A DNA stretch of 64,000 nucleotides from Vibrio crassostreae (GCF_024347415.1 NZ_AP025477.1:1612001-1676000); one strand, 5' to 3'. Positions 24,725-33,588 are shown, counted from the stretch's first letter. The notes: a model not told the origin generated them from the sequence alone. Numbers and translations are program-made.

Positions 24725-26248
24725 GTGGTATTCGATAAGAAGAAGCATCAGGCAATTATTGATCAAGTTGAAGAATACATCGCTGAGCATAAAGATACGG
24801 TTAAGCAGCACCATTGGCGTGAACATTACCATTACCAAGCACCGGTAGGCTGGATTAATGACCCGCATGGACTGATTCAATATCAGGGTAAATACCACCT
24901 TTTCTATCAACATCATCCTTTTACTGGCAAGTGGGGAACCATGCACTGGGGACATGCAGTCAGCGAAGATCTCATTCACTGGGAAACACTGCCAGAAGCT
25001 TTAGCACCAAGCGAAGAATATGACGGCTGGGATGGCGGAGGTATCTTCACGGGTAGTGCTGTGAATAACGATGGTGTGATGACTCTTTTCTATACGGGAT
25101 GTGCACAAGCTCGCCAAGTTCAATGTATGGCAACGTCGACTGATGGCGTTAACTTTGACAAATATGACGGGAACCCAATCTTATCTGATCCACCAGAGGG
25201 AATTAATCTACATGACTTCCGCGATCCAAAGGTTTGGAAGCATGAAGGCTCATGGTACATGGTGACCGGTGTAACAGATGGCGTGAGCGATCTAATTAAC
25301 CCATCAAACTACGAGACCAATGGATTCGGTAAAGTCTGCCTTCACAAATCAGACAATTTAACCGATTGGGAATTCGTAGGTTATTGTGTAGAGAGTATGG
25401 GCGAACTCGGGACAATGCTTGAGTGCCCAAATATCTTCAAATTGGGTGACAAACACGTCCTTATGTATTCACCTATGGGTATGCAACAGCGTCAAGTAGT
25501 TTACCTTGTTGGTGACCTTGATTACCGAACCGGTAAGTTCCATTGGTCTACGATGGGCTCTCTAGATTGGGGATTCGACTACTACGCACCACAAGTGTTC
25601 GATGATGAAAATGGGCGCACTCTCATTCAAGCTTGGATTGGTTCATGGCCATTCATGCCATGGTGTGATGGCACTTACGATACCAGTGAACTGGGTTGGT
25701 ACGGTAGTATCACTTTGGCCCGAGAAGTCTCTTTATGTCACGATGGGAAACTGAAGTTCACGCCTGTGCAAGAAGTTGAAAAATTGCGCCATTCGCCAAA
25801 AAGACATACAGAGCTCCAGTTAAACGATGGTGAAAAATTCGCATTTGAAGCTGGTGATAATGTTCACTGTGAAATCATTGCGGACATTGACCTAGCTGCT
25901 AGCGATTGTGACAGCGTTGTATTTGAAATTCGCAGTAAAGGTGAGCAGAAAACACTGATTGAGTTGGATCTAAAGAAAGGCGAATTGGCTTTTGATCGTA
26001 CTCAATCGGGCAGTCGTTCGGCCTTACGTAGAACATGTCCACTAGAGTGTGCGAGTAAAGATCGAGCAAACATCCGTATCTTTATGGACAGTATTTCTGT
26101 TGAAATCTTTACCGATGGCGGCCGTACTGTGATGACCAATAACATCTTCTCTGATGAAGATAGTGCAGGTCTCTATGTATACGCTAAGAACGGTAATGCA
26201 AGAATTGAGACACTAAAAACATTCGGTATGAAAAGTGTTGCTGAGTAA
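24725..26248 (+). CDS. Glycoside hydrolase family 32 (sucrose/fructan beta-fructosidase)
   Basis: A 507-aa hydrolase that releases fructose from sucrose or fructo-oligosaccharides. The three GH32 catalytic motifs are present: WINDPHG (nucleophile Asp46), FRDPKV (Asp167) and ECPNIF (acid/base Glu233). A five-blade propeller is followed by the usual C-terminal beta-sandwich. No signal peptide, so the enzyme acts in the cytoplasm and its substrate must be imported intact. The GTG at 24725 is chosen as start because GGAGGT lies just before it. Neighbours (ROK repressor, aldolase, kinases, MFS porter) support sucrose or short fructan use. It is followed by a terminator and then by a second promoter with its own operators. 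Confidence 0.93.
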   Translation: MVFDKKKHQAIIDQVEEYIAEHKDTVKQHHWREHYHYQAPVGWINDPHGLIQYQGKYHLFYQHHPFTGKWGTMHWGHAVSEDLIHWETLPEALAPSEEYDGWDGGGIFTGSAVNNDGVMTLFYTGCAQARQVQCMATSTDGVNFDKYDGNPILSDPPEGINLHDFRDPKVWKHEGSWYMVTGVTDGVSDLINPSNYETNGFGKVCLHKSDNLTDWEFVGYCVESMGELGTMLECPNIFKLGDKHVLMYSPMGMQQRQVVYLVGDLDYRTGKFHWSTMGSLDWGFDYYAPQVFDDENGRTLIQAWIGSWPFMPWCDGTYDTSELGWYGSITLAREVSLCHDGKLKFTPVQEVEKLRHSPKRHTELQLNDGEKFAFEAGDNVHCEIIADIDLAASDCDSVVFEIRSKGEQKTLIELDLKKGELAFDRTQSGSRSALRRTCPLECASKDRANIRIFMDSISVEIFTDGGRTVMTNNIFSDEDSAGLYVYAKNGNARIETLKTFGMKSVAE

Positions 26249-26278
26249 CTGATTCAGCTTTCTCCTTCTTCTTTTTAG

Positions 26279-26302
26279 CCCAGCTTATTGCTGGGTTTTT
26301 TT
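26279..26302 (+). terminator. Intrinsic terminator after GH32 gene
   Basis: CCCAGC (26279-26284), loop TTATT, GCTGGG (26290-26295), long T run. Confidence 0.9.
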
Positions 26303-26401
26303 GTCCCTCAAAAAATATTCTCTTAGAAAAAGTCCTTTTTATCCAATTCAAATAGCGATCCTCAAAACAAAAACACGATCCTTTTCACATTCTAAATTCT
26401 A

Positions 26402-26424
26402 TTTAATTGTTTCTTGCAATTAAA
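26402..26424. promoter_or_regulatory. ROK operator site 3
   Basis: Exact match TTTAATTG-TTTCTTG-CAATTAAA; begins 32 bp before site 4. Confidence 0.7.
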
Positions 26425-26433
26425 TTGAGTAAA

Positions 26434-26456
26434 TTTAATTGCAAGAAACAATTAAA
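26434..26456. promoter_or_regulatory. ROK operator site 4
   Basis: Exact match TTTAATTG-CAAGAAA-CAATTAAA; the mirror image of site 3. Confidence 0.7.
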
Positions 26457-26473
26457 TCACTTTGGAGAAGAAA

Positions 26474-27526
26474 ATGGCTATCGTTACACTAAGACAATTA
26501 CTGGATCACGCAGCAGAAAATGGTTACGCAGTTCCAGCATTCAACATCAGCAATATGGAGCAAGGACTTGCTATTGTTCGCGCGGCAGCAAAATGTAATT
26601 CAGGTGTCATTCTGCAGGCGAGCATCAATGCTCGTAAAAGCTACGCTGGTGACGTGATGCTTTATAAGATGGTTTGCGCTCTCGCTGAGATGTTCCCGAA
26701 AACACCAATCGTTCTTCACCAAGATCATGGCAATAGCGAAGAAACATGCTTGTCAGCAATTCGCCACGGTTTTACATCGGTAATGATGGATGGCTCATTG
26801 GAGCGTGATGCTTCAACACCAAGCAGCTACGATTACAATGTAGATATTACTTCTCGTATCGCTCAATCTGCGCACTGGGTAGGTGCTTCAGTTGAAGGTG
26901 AGTTGGGTTGTATTGGCTCTTTAGAAACTGGTGAAGCTGAAGCTGAAGATGGCGTTGGTGCTGTTGGTATCCTTGAAAAGAGCCAACTGCTAACAGACCC
27001 AGATCAAGCCGTTGATTTTGTGAAAAGAACAAAGGTTGACGCACTAGCTATCGCTTGTGGTACAAGCCATGGTGCTTACAAGTTCACTCGCAAACCGGAT
27101 GGCGATATCTTAGCGATGAACGTTATCGAAGAAATTCACTCGAAGCTCCCAACGACTCACCTAGTTATGCATGGTGCCTCATCGGTTCCTCAATACCTTC
27201 AAGATATGATCAATGAGAATGGCGGTGAAATGCCTCAAACATATGGTGTGCCAATCGAAGAAATTGAGCGCGGTATCAAACATGGTGTTCGTAAGGTAAA
27301 TATCGATACTGATTGTCGTATGGCGATGTCTGGTCGCTTCCGAGAACTAGCGATGAAAAACCCACAAGAGTTTGACCCTCGTAAGTTCCTATTAGCAGGA
27401 ATGGATGAGCTAACGGCACTTTGTTTAAACCGATTTGAACGATTTGGTTGTGCTGGTCACGGTGACAAGATTACACCAATTTCTATGGATGATATGGCTG
27501 CACGCTACGCTAGCGGTGAGCTGTAA
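26474..27526 (+). CDS. fba: Class II fructose-bisphosphate aldolase
   Basis: A 350-aa zinc-dependent aldolase that splits fructose 1,6-bisphosphate into dihydroxyacetone phosphate and glyceraldehyde 3-phosphate. The metal and catalytic segments are [36 protein letters not shown] and [10 protein letters not shown]; the C-terminal [18 protein letters not shown] holds the phosphate-binding residues. The start at 26474 has GGAGAAG upstream; a TTG at 26462 is less likely. It is the first gene of a five-gene operon (aldolase, PfkB kinase, P-loop kinase, porter) under the double ROK operator. A dedicated aldolase beside sucrose genes suggests that fructose units are routed to triose phosphates locally. 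A tagatose-bisphosphate specificity is not excluded. Confidence 0.93.
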   Translation: MAIVTLRQLLDHAAENGYAVPAFNISNMEQGLAIVRAAAKCNSGVILQASINARKSYAGDVMLYKMVCALAEMFPKTPIVLHQDHGNSEETCLSAIRHGFTSVMMDGSLERDASTPSSYDYNVDITSRIAQSAHWVGASVEGELGCIGSLETGEAEAEDGVGAVGILEKSQLLTDPDQAVDFVKRTKVDALAIACGTSHGAYKFTRKPDGDILAMNVIEEIHSKLPTTHLVMHGASSVPQYLQDMINENGGEMPQTYGVPIEEIERGIKHGVRKVNIDTDCRMAMSGRFRELAMKNPQEFDPRKFLLAGMDELTALCLNRFERFGCAGHGDKITPISMDDMAARYASGEL

Positions 27527-27544
27527 TTCAAAGGAGTTCTACGT

Positions 27545-28399
27545 ATGGGAAATTGTGTATTTATAGGCAGAAGCACGATTGATTTGATGAGCTTTGTTGA
27601 AGTGATGCCTGATCCTGATCAAAAGGTGAATGCAATTGCTGATTTTATTGGTGGTGGGGGGTCTGCACTCAATGCTGCCATTGCATGCAACGCATTAGGC
27701 TCTGATGTACACCTTTGGACATGTTTAGGTAAAGATCACCTCTATAAATCGATAGTGACAGCAGAGCTTAATGAACACGAAATTTCGGTTGTGGATTTAA
27801 GTTTAGACGATGAATACCAGCTACCACTATCGAATATTATCTCTGCAAAGCAAACGGCATCTAGGCTCATCGTCAACGCCAGTCAGCCCGATTGCGAAAA
27901 GGTGATGAGTTTAGACCCGAAGTGGCTAGATAATGCAAAGCTCGTATTACTTGATCAATATGAGCATCCGTTTGTTAGCGCAAACGTACAAGCTTTGGCT
28001 GAGTTTACTGGGGATATTGTGTTAGACGCTGGTACTTGGAAATCGCACAGCGACCAGTTTTTATCTCTCTGTACAATCCCTATTGTTTCAGAGGAATTCA
28101 CCAATGGTGACAAAGACAAAATGCAGGCACTTTGCGACCAATACGGGATCAAAAAGTGGGCAATGACGCTGGGCGACAAAGGTGTTTTTTATAGTGATGA
28201 GTCCGGTAGCGGGTTAATCCCTGCACCTAAAGTGGATGCTATCGATACGCTAGGTGCTGGAGATATTTTCCATGGGGCTTTTTGCCATTACTACTCGGAG
28301 AGTCAAGATTTCCAAGGCTCTCTGAAGAAAGCTAGTCACATAGCGGCATTATCATGTACCGAATTAGGAACCAGATCATGGCTAAAACACATTCGTTAA
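27545..28399 (+). CDS. PfkB-family carbohydrate kinase
   Basis: A 284-aa ribokinase-fold kinase. The N-terminal signature DFIGGGGSALNAAIACNALG and the C-terminal active-site motif DTLGAGDIFHGAF (catalytic Asp in GAGD) are intact. The protein is somewhat short for the family. Members phosphorylate fructose, ribose, fructose 1-phosphate or fructose 6-phosphate; beside a fructose-bisphosphate aldolase, a kinase making fructose 1,6-bisphosphate or a fructokinase is most plausible. AAAGGAG gives a ribosome binding site 18 bp after the aldolase gene. Its 3' end overlaps the next gene by 22 bp. Confidence 0.88.
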   Translation: MGNCVFIGRSTIDLMSFVEVMPDPDQKVNAIADFIGGGGSALNAAIACNALGSDVHLWTCLGKDHLYKSIVTAELNEHEISVVDLSLDDEYQLPLSNIISAKQTASRLIVNASQPDCEKVMSLDPKWLDNAKLVLLDQYEHPFVSANVQALAEFTGDIVLDAGTWKSHSDQFLSLCTIPIVSEEFTNGDKDKMQALCDQYGIKKWAMTLGDKGVFYSDESGSGLIPAPKVDAIDTLGAGDIFHGAFCHYYSESQDFQGSLKKASHIAALSCTELGTRSWLKHIR

Positions 28400-29034
28400 C
28401 GGTTGATGACATTGCAAGCGTTCCTCAACTGGTCGCCAACACCTACCAAGAGTCTGGGAAACAGATTCTTGTCATCGGTATCTCTGGTGCACCTGCGACG
28501 GGTAAATCAACGTTGTCTGAATCCCTACTTTCTGGACTATCAAAGTTAGGCCTCAAAGCCCAACTGTGTCCAATGGACGGCTTTCACTACCCCAATTCGG
28601 TACTGAAAGAGAAAGGACTGACGTCAGTCAAAGGTAGCATCGAAACATTTGATGTAACCTCATTAGCACATTTGCTTTCCAAAGCGGTGACGCCAAACAC
28701 TGACGCATTCTTTTGGCCGAAATACTGTCGTGAGTTACACGATCCCATTGCAGAAGGTTTTTTAATTGAGTCAGACACTCAAATTATTTTACTCGAGGGC
28801 AATTACATCTACTCAACCGACGAAGACTGGCGACCAGTCAGCGATTTAATTGACTTGAAGATCTTTCTCACAGCAAGTGAAGAAGTACTCAGAGAGCGAT
28901 TAATATCAAGACACCTAGCTGGTGGAAAGTCGAAAAAAGAGGCGCTCGATAAAACCGAGCGCGTGGATCTAGTCAATGCGTTAAAAATAAAACAATACGA
29001 ATCAAACGCAGACTACGTAATCCAGACGCACTAG
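28378..29034 (+). CDS. P-loop kinase, YggC/FrcK-like (uridine-kinase fold)
   Basis: A 218-aa cytoplasmic kinase with Walker A GISGAPATGKSTLSESLL near residue 33, the PMDGFHYPNSVL segment typical of the phosphoribulokinase/uridine kinase group, and LLEGNYIY as Walker B. Relatives are E. coli YggC and the FrcK protein encoded with the Sinorhizobium fructose transporter, both thought to act on sugars though not well characterised. It overlaps the PfkB gene by 22 bp, so the two kinases are translated together. Two different kinases in one fructose operon suggest two successive phosphorylations. The start at 28378 (MAKTHSLT) is chosen over an upstream ATG at 28354 because AGGA precedes it. Confidence 0.82.
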   Translation: MAKTHSLTVDDIASVPQLVANTYQESGKQILVIGISGAPATGKSTLSESLLSGLSKLGLKAQLCPMDGFHYPNSVLKEKGLTSVKGSIETFDVTSLAHLLSKAVTPNTDAFFWPKYCRELHDPIAEGFLIESDTQIILLEGNYIYSTDEDWRPVSDLIDLKIFLTASEEVLRERLISRHLAGGKSKKEALDKTERVDLVNALKIKQYESNADYVIQTH

Positions 29035-29076
29035 AACAGCGTCCCATGTACCCTACAATTCTCATGGAGAGATCAA

Positions 29077-30522
29077 ATGATTCTTAGCGAAAACAATAAG
29101 AAGATGTTCTTTTTAACATTCATTTGCGCTGCGGCAACGATTGGTGGATTCCTATTTGGGATGGACACCATTGTTATTGGCGGCACGATCACGCAAATCA
29201 CACAACAGTTCGAATTATCGACCTTACAACAAGGCTGGTATGTATCATCAGCGCTTGTGGGGTGCTTATTTGGTAGCATAATCGCAGGTCCTATTGCTGA
29301 CTATGCTGGGCGTAAAAAACCTCTGATGCTAGGTGCTTTACTAGCTATCGTATCGGTGCTTGGCTGCATGTACGCAGACTCATTCAACTTACTGATCTGG
29401 GCACGTATCATTGGTGGCTTTGGCATCGGTATCGCGACCGTGGTTTGCCCAATGTACATTGCAGAAGTAGCTCCAGCAAGGCATAGAGGAAAACTCAGTA
29501 ATCTGTTTCAAGTTGCCATTGTGATCGGTTTAACTTGCTCAGTGATCACCAACACATTGATTGTTAACTACAGCCAGGCTGCCGTTGTTACGGGTCATTA
29601 CCTTGACCATTTCTTTATTACTGAAAACTGGCGTGGCATGTTCTCTGTTGAATTTTTGCCTGCAGTTATTTTCCTTGGTTTGGTAGCATTTTTTCCGGAG
29701 TCACCTCGTTGGTTGATATCTAAAGCTAGAGAAAAAGAAGCGGCTAACATTCTGAGAAAGTTCTTAACCAAGGGTGAAGCAGAAGAAGCGATTATTGAAT
29801 GTCGTCAGGTAATTCGCTCAGAGAAAGCAGGATCATATAAACAATTAGTCAAAAATCCAGTGATGCGTTTCGGCTTGATGACGGGTGTATTACTAGCAAT
29901 ATGGTCAGAGTGGTCTGGCGTAACTGTTGTGATGTACTACGGTCCTGTAATGCTAGAAGAGATAATGGGCAACCAAGGTTCTGCACTGGGAGGTTTTGGT
30001 TGGATCTGCTTAGTAAGCGTTATATTTACCTCTTTATCAATGGTATTCATCGATAAAGTGGGTCGCAGAAAAATGCTAATAACCTCAGCACTTGGTTGTT
30101 TCACTTGCCTGATTGGTTTGGCAATATTCTTCGACAGACCTGATACTCCACCTATGTTGATAGTTGGATTAATGGCGTTCTTTGTTGCCTTCACAGCACT
30201 CGGTTTAGGCCCTCTGAAGTTCACGATTTCAGCTGAGATTTTACCAACTTCAGTCCGTGGCCGCGCGGTCTCAATAACAACGGCAGCAATCTGGATTCAA
30301 GGTGTTATCTTGAACTCATTTACACCAGCTTTTAGAGAATCATTTGGAACATCGGCACTGTTCATCATGTTCGCGATTATCCTGCTTGGCCAAGTTTGGT
30401 TTGCCATCAAAATCCTTCCTGAGACAGCAAATCGCAGTTTAGAAAGCATCGAGAAAGAGCTAAAGCAACGATTTGATATAAAAGAGGTCGAAGGTAAAGA
30501 ACTTCAACCAAAGCAAGTATAA
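29077..30522 (+). CDS. MFS sugar porter (SP family, sugar/H+ symporter)
   Basis: A 481-aa inner-membrane transporter with 12 predicted helices. Sugar-porter signatures are GRKKPLMLGALLAIV after helix 2, the PESPRWLISKAREKEA motif before the central loop, DKVGRRKMLI in the second half, and the PETANRSLESIEKEL motif after helix 12. By context it imports sucrose, fructose or short fructans for the cytoplasmic GH32 enzyme. It is the last gene of the operon, 42 bp after the P-loop kinase, and is followed by a terminator. Confidence 0.92.
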   Translation: MILSENNKKMFFLTFICAAATIGGFLFGMDTIVIGGTITQITQQFELSTLQQGWYVSSALVGCLFGSIIAGPIADYAGRKKPLMLGALLAIVSVLGCMYADSFNLLIWARIIGGFGIGIATVVCPMYIAEVAPARHRGKLSNLFQVAIVIGLTCSVITNTLIVNYSQAAVVTGHYLDHFFITENWRGMFSVEFLPAVIFLGLVAFFPESPRWLISKAREKEAANILRKFLTKGEAEEAIIECRQVIRSEKAGSYKQLVKNPVMRFGLMTGVLLAIWSEWSGVTVVMYYGPVMLEEIMGNQGSALGGFGWICLVSVIFTSLSMVFIDKVGRRKMLITSALGCFTCLIGLAIFFDRPDTPPMLIVGLMAFFVAFTALGLGPLKFTISAEILPTSVRGRAVSITTAAIWIQGVILNSFTPAFRESFGTSALFIMFAIILLGQVWFAIKILPETANRSLESIEKELKQRFDIKEVEGKELQPKQV

Positions 30523-30547
30523 CGATTTAATTAATACTGTTATGAGT

Positions 30548-30580
30548 AGAGCCTCCACCATTTAGGGGGCTCTTTATTTT
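30548..30580 (+). terminator. Intrinsic terminator after sugar porter gene
   Basis: AGAGCC (30548-30553) pairs with GGCTCT (30668 is not involved; right arm 30568-30573), followed by TTATTTT. Confidence 0.8.
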
Positions 30581-30624
30581 CAAAAAACTCACCACATACA
30601 TTCTCCACTCCTACCCCAACCCCA

Positions 30625-30722
30625 CCATTCAATCCTCATTATTACCATTCGTCGCATTGATAAAACGGCGTGACAGTTTGTGGCTAACCTTTCAACGTCA
30701 CCTTTGAAAGGGATTAGAAATC
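30625..30722. repeat. Direct repeat copy A of the leader at 35325-35423
   Basis: Starts CCATTC, includes ATTACCATTCGTCGCATTGA and ends GGGATTAGAAATC. Compared by hand with 35325-35423 it shows 12 mismatches and one 1-nt gap, about 87 percent identity, at a distance of 4,700 bp. Copy A has no start codon after it: GCGAGT replaces the ATG found in copy B. Its inner hairpin CCTTTCAA (30688-30695) / TTGAAAGG (30704-30711) is preserved. Confidence 0.85.
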
Positions 30723-30919
30723 GCGAGTATTTGGGCTGTTATTTTTCTCTATTCGAACCAATTGAATCACTCCATCGTTTTCACCTATTGAATCTATCGT
30801 TATTTCCCATTAAACAAATGTAAACATTGAAGTTATATTCTTGGTGGGCAGAAAAGAGCTTTTGAATATCCATTAACCACTCGATTGGTTTGATGGTTAG
30901 CACGCATTGGAGAGCAACC

Positions 30920-32440
30920 ATGCAGATGTCAAAAAGCTTTTTATTAATTACAGTTGGCTTAGCCAGCACATCTCTACAGGCTCAAACCCTGACCAGAGAC
31001 AACGGTGCACCAGTCGGTGACAACCAAAACTCCATAACAGCAGGTGAGAATGGCAGTGTATTGCTGCAAGACGTCCATCTGATCCAAAAATTGCAGCGTT
31101 TTGCCAGAGAACGTATTCCTGAGCGTGTTGTTCATGCTCGCGGTACGGGCGCACATGGTGAATTTGTCGCTTCTGGTAATTTTAGTGATTTAACGGTTTC
31201 CGACCCTTTTACTAATAAAGGTAAGGTGACTCCTGTTTTCGTTCGTTTTTCGACCGTTATTCACTCAAAAGGATCACCAGAAACACTTCGTGACCCGCGT
31301 GGTTTCGCCACCAAATTTTATACTGAACAGGGTAACTGGGATCTGGTAGGGAATAATCTGCCAGTGTTCTTTATTCGTGATTCGATTAAGTTTCCGGATA
31401 TGGTGCACTCTCTAAAACCGTCTCCAGTAACCAACGTTCAGGATCCAAACCGATTCTTTGACTTCTTTAGCAGTGAGCCGGGTGCGACCAACATGTTGAC
31501 TTGGGTGTACAGTAATCTAGGTACGCCAGCGAGTTATCGCACAATGGATGGCTTTGGGGTTCATGCCTATAAGTGGATCAATCAGCAAGGCGACGTGAAC
31601 TATGTGAAGTTCCAATGGAAGAGCCAGCAAGGAGTTAAAAGCCTTCGCCCTGATCAAGTCACTGAGATGCAAGGTAAAGAGTTCAACCATCTTACCAATG
31701 ACCTTTATGCTGAAATTGGCCGAGGTAATTACCCTAAGTGGGATCTTTACGTGAAGGTACTATCTCCTGAGGCATTAAGTAAACTTGACTATAACGGACT
31801 TGATGCAACCAAAGTATGGCTGAATGTACCGGATCAAAAAGTCGGCACTATGACGTTGAACCGTCTACCTGAAAATTTCTTTTTAGACACCGAACAGGCG
31901 GCATTTGCGCCTTCGAATCTAATTCCTGGTATCGAGCCGTCTGAAGACCGTTTGCTGCAAGGTCGCTTGTTTGCTTACGCCGATACACAGCTTTATCGCT
32001 TGGGCGCTAACCTGTTTCAACTACCCGTTAACCGACCGTTAGCGCCAGTGAGCAACCATAACCAAAATGGCTTGAGCAACAATGCAACGCTGACTAATGG
32101 TGATGTGAACTATGAACCAAGCCGAAAACTAGAGTTGGCAGAAGATGTTCAATTCAATGCCGTAGAAACCAAGCTTGTTGGTACGGTGCAACAAAAAGCG
32201 ATCAGCAATCCTCGAAACTTCTATCAAGCGGGTGTGCAGTACCGCAGCATGAGTGAACAAGATAAAAGTGACTTGATTACAAACTTAGCAGGTGACCTAA
32301 ATAAGGTTATGGATAAAGAAGTTAAGGAAATCATGGTGAGCTACTTCTATCGTGCAGATAAAGAGTATGGAACGCGTTTGGCTAAAGCAACTGACACAAG
32401 TCTCTCACAAGTCAAAAAACGCTCCCAAGCGAACGACTAG
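30920..32440 (+). CDS. Periplasmic haem catalase
   Basis: A 506-aa catalase that disproportionates hydrogen peroxide. A signal peptide (MQMSKSFLLITVGLASTSLQ then AQ) shows export. The distal catalytic His is in RVVHARGTGAHGEF, the Asn in GNWDLVGNNLPVFFIRD, and the proximal haem-ligand Tyr in RLFAYADTQLYRLGAN. It belongs to the small-subunit haem catalases. The start at 30920 has GGAGAG upstream. A periplasmic catalase followed by an ankyrin-repeat gene mirrors katB-ankB of Pseudomonas, where the ankyrin protein is required for full catalase activity. With sodC two genes on, this forms a periplasmic oxidative-stress set. Confidence 0.95.
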   Translation: MQMSKSFLLITVGLASTSLQAQTLTRDNGAPVGDNQNSITAGENGSVLLQDVHLIQKLQRFARERIPERVVHARGTGAHGEFVASGNFSDLTVSDPFTNKGKVTPVFVRFSTVIHSKGSPETLRDPRGFATKFYTEQGNWDLVGNNLPVFFIRDSIKFPDMVHSLKPSPVTNVQDPNRFFDFFSSEPGATNMLTWVYSNLGTPASYRTMDGFGVHAYKWINQQGDVNYVKFQWKSQQGVKSLRPDQVTEMQGKEFNHLTNDLYAEIGRGNYPKWDLYVKVLSPEALSKLDYNGLDATKVWLNVPDQKVGTMTLNRLPENFFLDTEQAAFAPSNLIPGIEPSEDRLLQGRLFAYADTQLYRLGANLFQLPVNRPLAPVSNHNQNGLSNNATLTNGDVNYEPSRKLELAEDVQFNAVETKLVGTVQQKAISNPRNFYQAGVQYRSMSEQDKSDLITNLAGDLNKVMDKEVKEIMVSYFYRADKEYGTRLAKATDTSLSQVKKRSQAND

Positions 32441-32464
32441 GCAGTACTGTAAGGCGTAAAGTTT

Positions 32465-32523
32465 TGGCCTACGGGAGATTTATCTGCTCTTTTCTGCCCG
32501 AAAATCAGGACTCCTGTAGGCCA
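32465..32523 (+). promoter_or_regulatory. Long hairpin between catalase and ankyrin genes
   Basis: TGGCCTACGGGAG (32465-32477) pairs with CTCCTGTAGGCCA (32511-32523) over 13 positions, one being G-U, with a 33-nt loop. No T run follows, so it looks like an mRNA processing or stability element, or an attenuator, rather than a plain terminator. Confidence 0.6.
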
Positions 32524-32553
32524 TTCTCTAATTATGTTAGTGAGGGGGAATAA

Positions 32554-33018
32554 ATGAAAATCGTATTTTTGCTTAGTTCCATTGTTTTTGCTTTGAGTTT
32601 ATCGTTCAGCTTATTGGCTGCAGATAACCAACTGGAAGAGGAGTACCAATCTCTGGTTGGGCTGTTCTTTGATGCCGCACGTATTGGTAACAATGAAGTG
32701 ATCGATGCATTTGTTTCTCAAGGTTTCCCCGTTGATCAACGCAATAACCAAAGTTATACCGCACTCATGGTAGCCGCTTATCAAGGAAACAGAGAAACCG
32801 TGAGGCTTTTACTCGATTCGGGTGCTAATGCATGCCTGCAAGACAAACGTGGAAACACCGCTTTGATGGGGGCATTGATTAAACGCGAAATCAGTATTGC
32901 GAAAGACTTGTACCAAGCGGAGTGTTCCCCAGAATTGCGTAATAAAGCAGGACTTAATTTGAAAGAATTTGCCGAAATCTATGGTCAATCCAATGTGCTG
33001 AAATCCCTTTCGCACTAA
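32554..33018 (+). CDS. Ankyrin-repeat protein (AnkB-like catalase partner)
   Basis: A 154-aa protein with a signal peptide (MKIVFLLSSIVFALSLSFSL then LAA) and about three ankyrin repeats: GLFFDAARIGNNEVIDAFVS, YTALMVAAYQGNRETVRLLL and NTALMGALIKREISIAKDLY. In Pseudomonas AnkB and Campylobacter Cj1386, ankyrin proteins encoded next to catalase help haem loading or protect the enzyme. The position 113 bp after the catalase gene and the shared periplasmic location support the same role. GGGGG forms the ribosome binding site. Confidence 0.9.
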   Translation: MKIVFLLSSIVFALSLSFSLLAADNQLEEEYQSLVGLFFDAARIGNNEVIDAFVSQGFPVDQRNNQSYTALMVAAYQGNRETVRLLLDSGANACLQDKRGNTALMGALIKREISIAKDLYQAECSPELRNKAGLNLKEFAEIYGQSNVLKSLSH

Positions 33019-33056
33019 ATGAAGTGTGCTAATAACAATAAAAAGGACGTAATAAT

Positions 33057-33569
33057 ATGAACAAAACAACATGGCTTGCTGCACTCGCCCTTATCTCTTC
33101 TCCTGTTTTTGCTGAAGTAGTGAATGTTGAAATGATCGATCTTGGTTCGGGTCAGTCAACCGGAACTGTAATGATAAGCTCAAGTGAATACGGAGCTGTT
33201 TTTACGCCGGAATTGAAAGGTTTACCTGCTGGTACACATGGCTTCCATGTACACGCCAATGGTTCATGCGACAGCCTCACCAAAGATGGCAAAATCATAC
33301 TCGGTGGGGCTGCAGGCGGACATTATGACCCAGAGAAAACGGGTAAGCATGGTTTCCCTTGGACGGATGATAATCACCTTGGTGATTTACCACCGCTTTA
33401 CGTCAATGCTCATGGTGTAGCTGACCAGCCAGTAATGGCGCCAAGAGTGACATTGGATGACGTGAAAGGCAGAGCGTTGATGATTCACGCTGGCGGTGAC
33501 AACCATTCTGACCATCCGGCTAAACTTGGCGGCGGTGGTGCGCGCATTGTATGTGGCGTGATTAAGTAA
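33057..33569 (+). CDS. sodC: Periplasmic Cu/Zn superoxide dismutase
   Basis: A 170-aa enzyme that converts superoxide to peroxide and oxygen. The signal peptide is [19 protein letters not shown]. Metal ligands are in [11 protein letters not shown] (copper His), GGHYDP and [11 protein letters not shown] (zinc His/Asp), and [20 protein letters not shown]; the disulphide cysteines are those in GSCDS and IVCGVI. The GDNHSD loop is typical of bacterial SodC. AAAAGGACG gives the ribosome binding site. It is the third gene of the catalase-ankyrin-SodC set: SodC makes the peroxide that the catalase removes. Confidence 0.96.
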   Translation: MNKTTWLAALALISSPVFAEVVNVEMIDLGSGQSTGTVMISSSEYGAVFTPELKGLPAGTHGFHVHANGSCDSLTKDGKIILGGAAGGHYDPEKTGKHGFPWTDDNHLGDLPPLYVNAHGVADQPVMAPRVTLDDVKGRALMIHAGGDNHSDHPAKLGGGGARIVCGVIK

Positions 33570-33588
33570 TCTCTTCTTTAAGAGTTAC

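Larger units (their letters stand above)
26401..26457. repeat. Perfect 26-bp inverted repeat upstream of aldolase operon
   Basis: Arms 26401-26426 and 26432-26457 are exact reverse complements around a 5-nt centre, GAGTA. Each arm carries one full ROK operator motif (26402-26424 and 26434-26456). The element lies 16 bp before the aldolase start, where bound repressor would block transcription or initiation. Confidence 0.85.
30523..30919. other. Intergenic region upstream of catalase, 397 bp
   Basis: Contains the porter terminator (30548-30580), repeat copy A (30625-30722), and about 200 bp of AT-rich leader of the catalase gene. I could not identify a convincing OxyR site. Confidence 0.5.
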
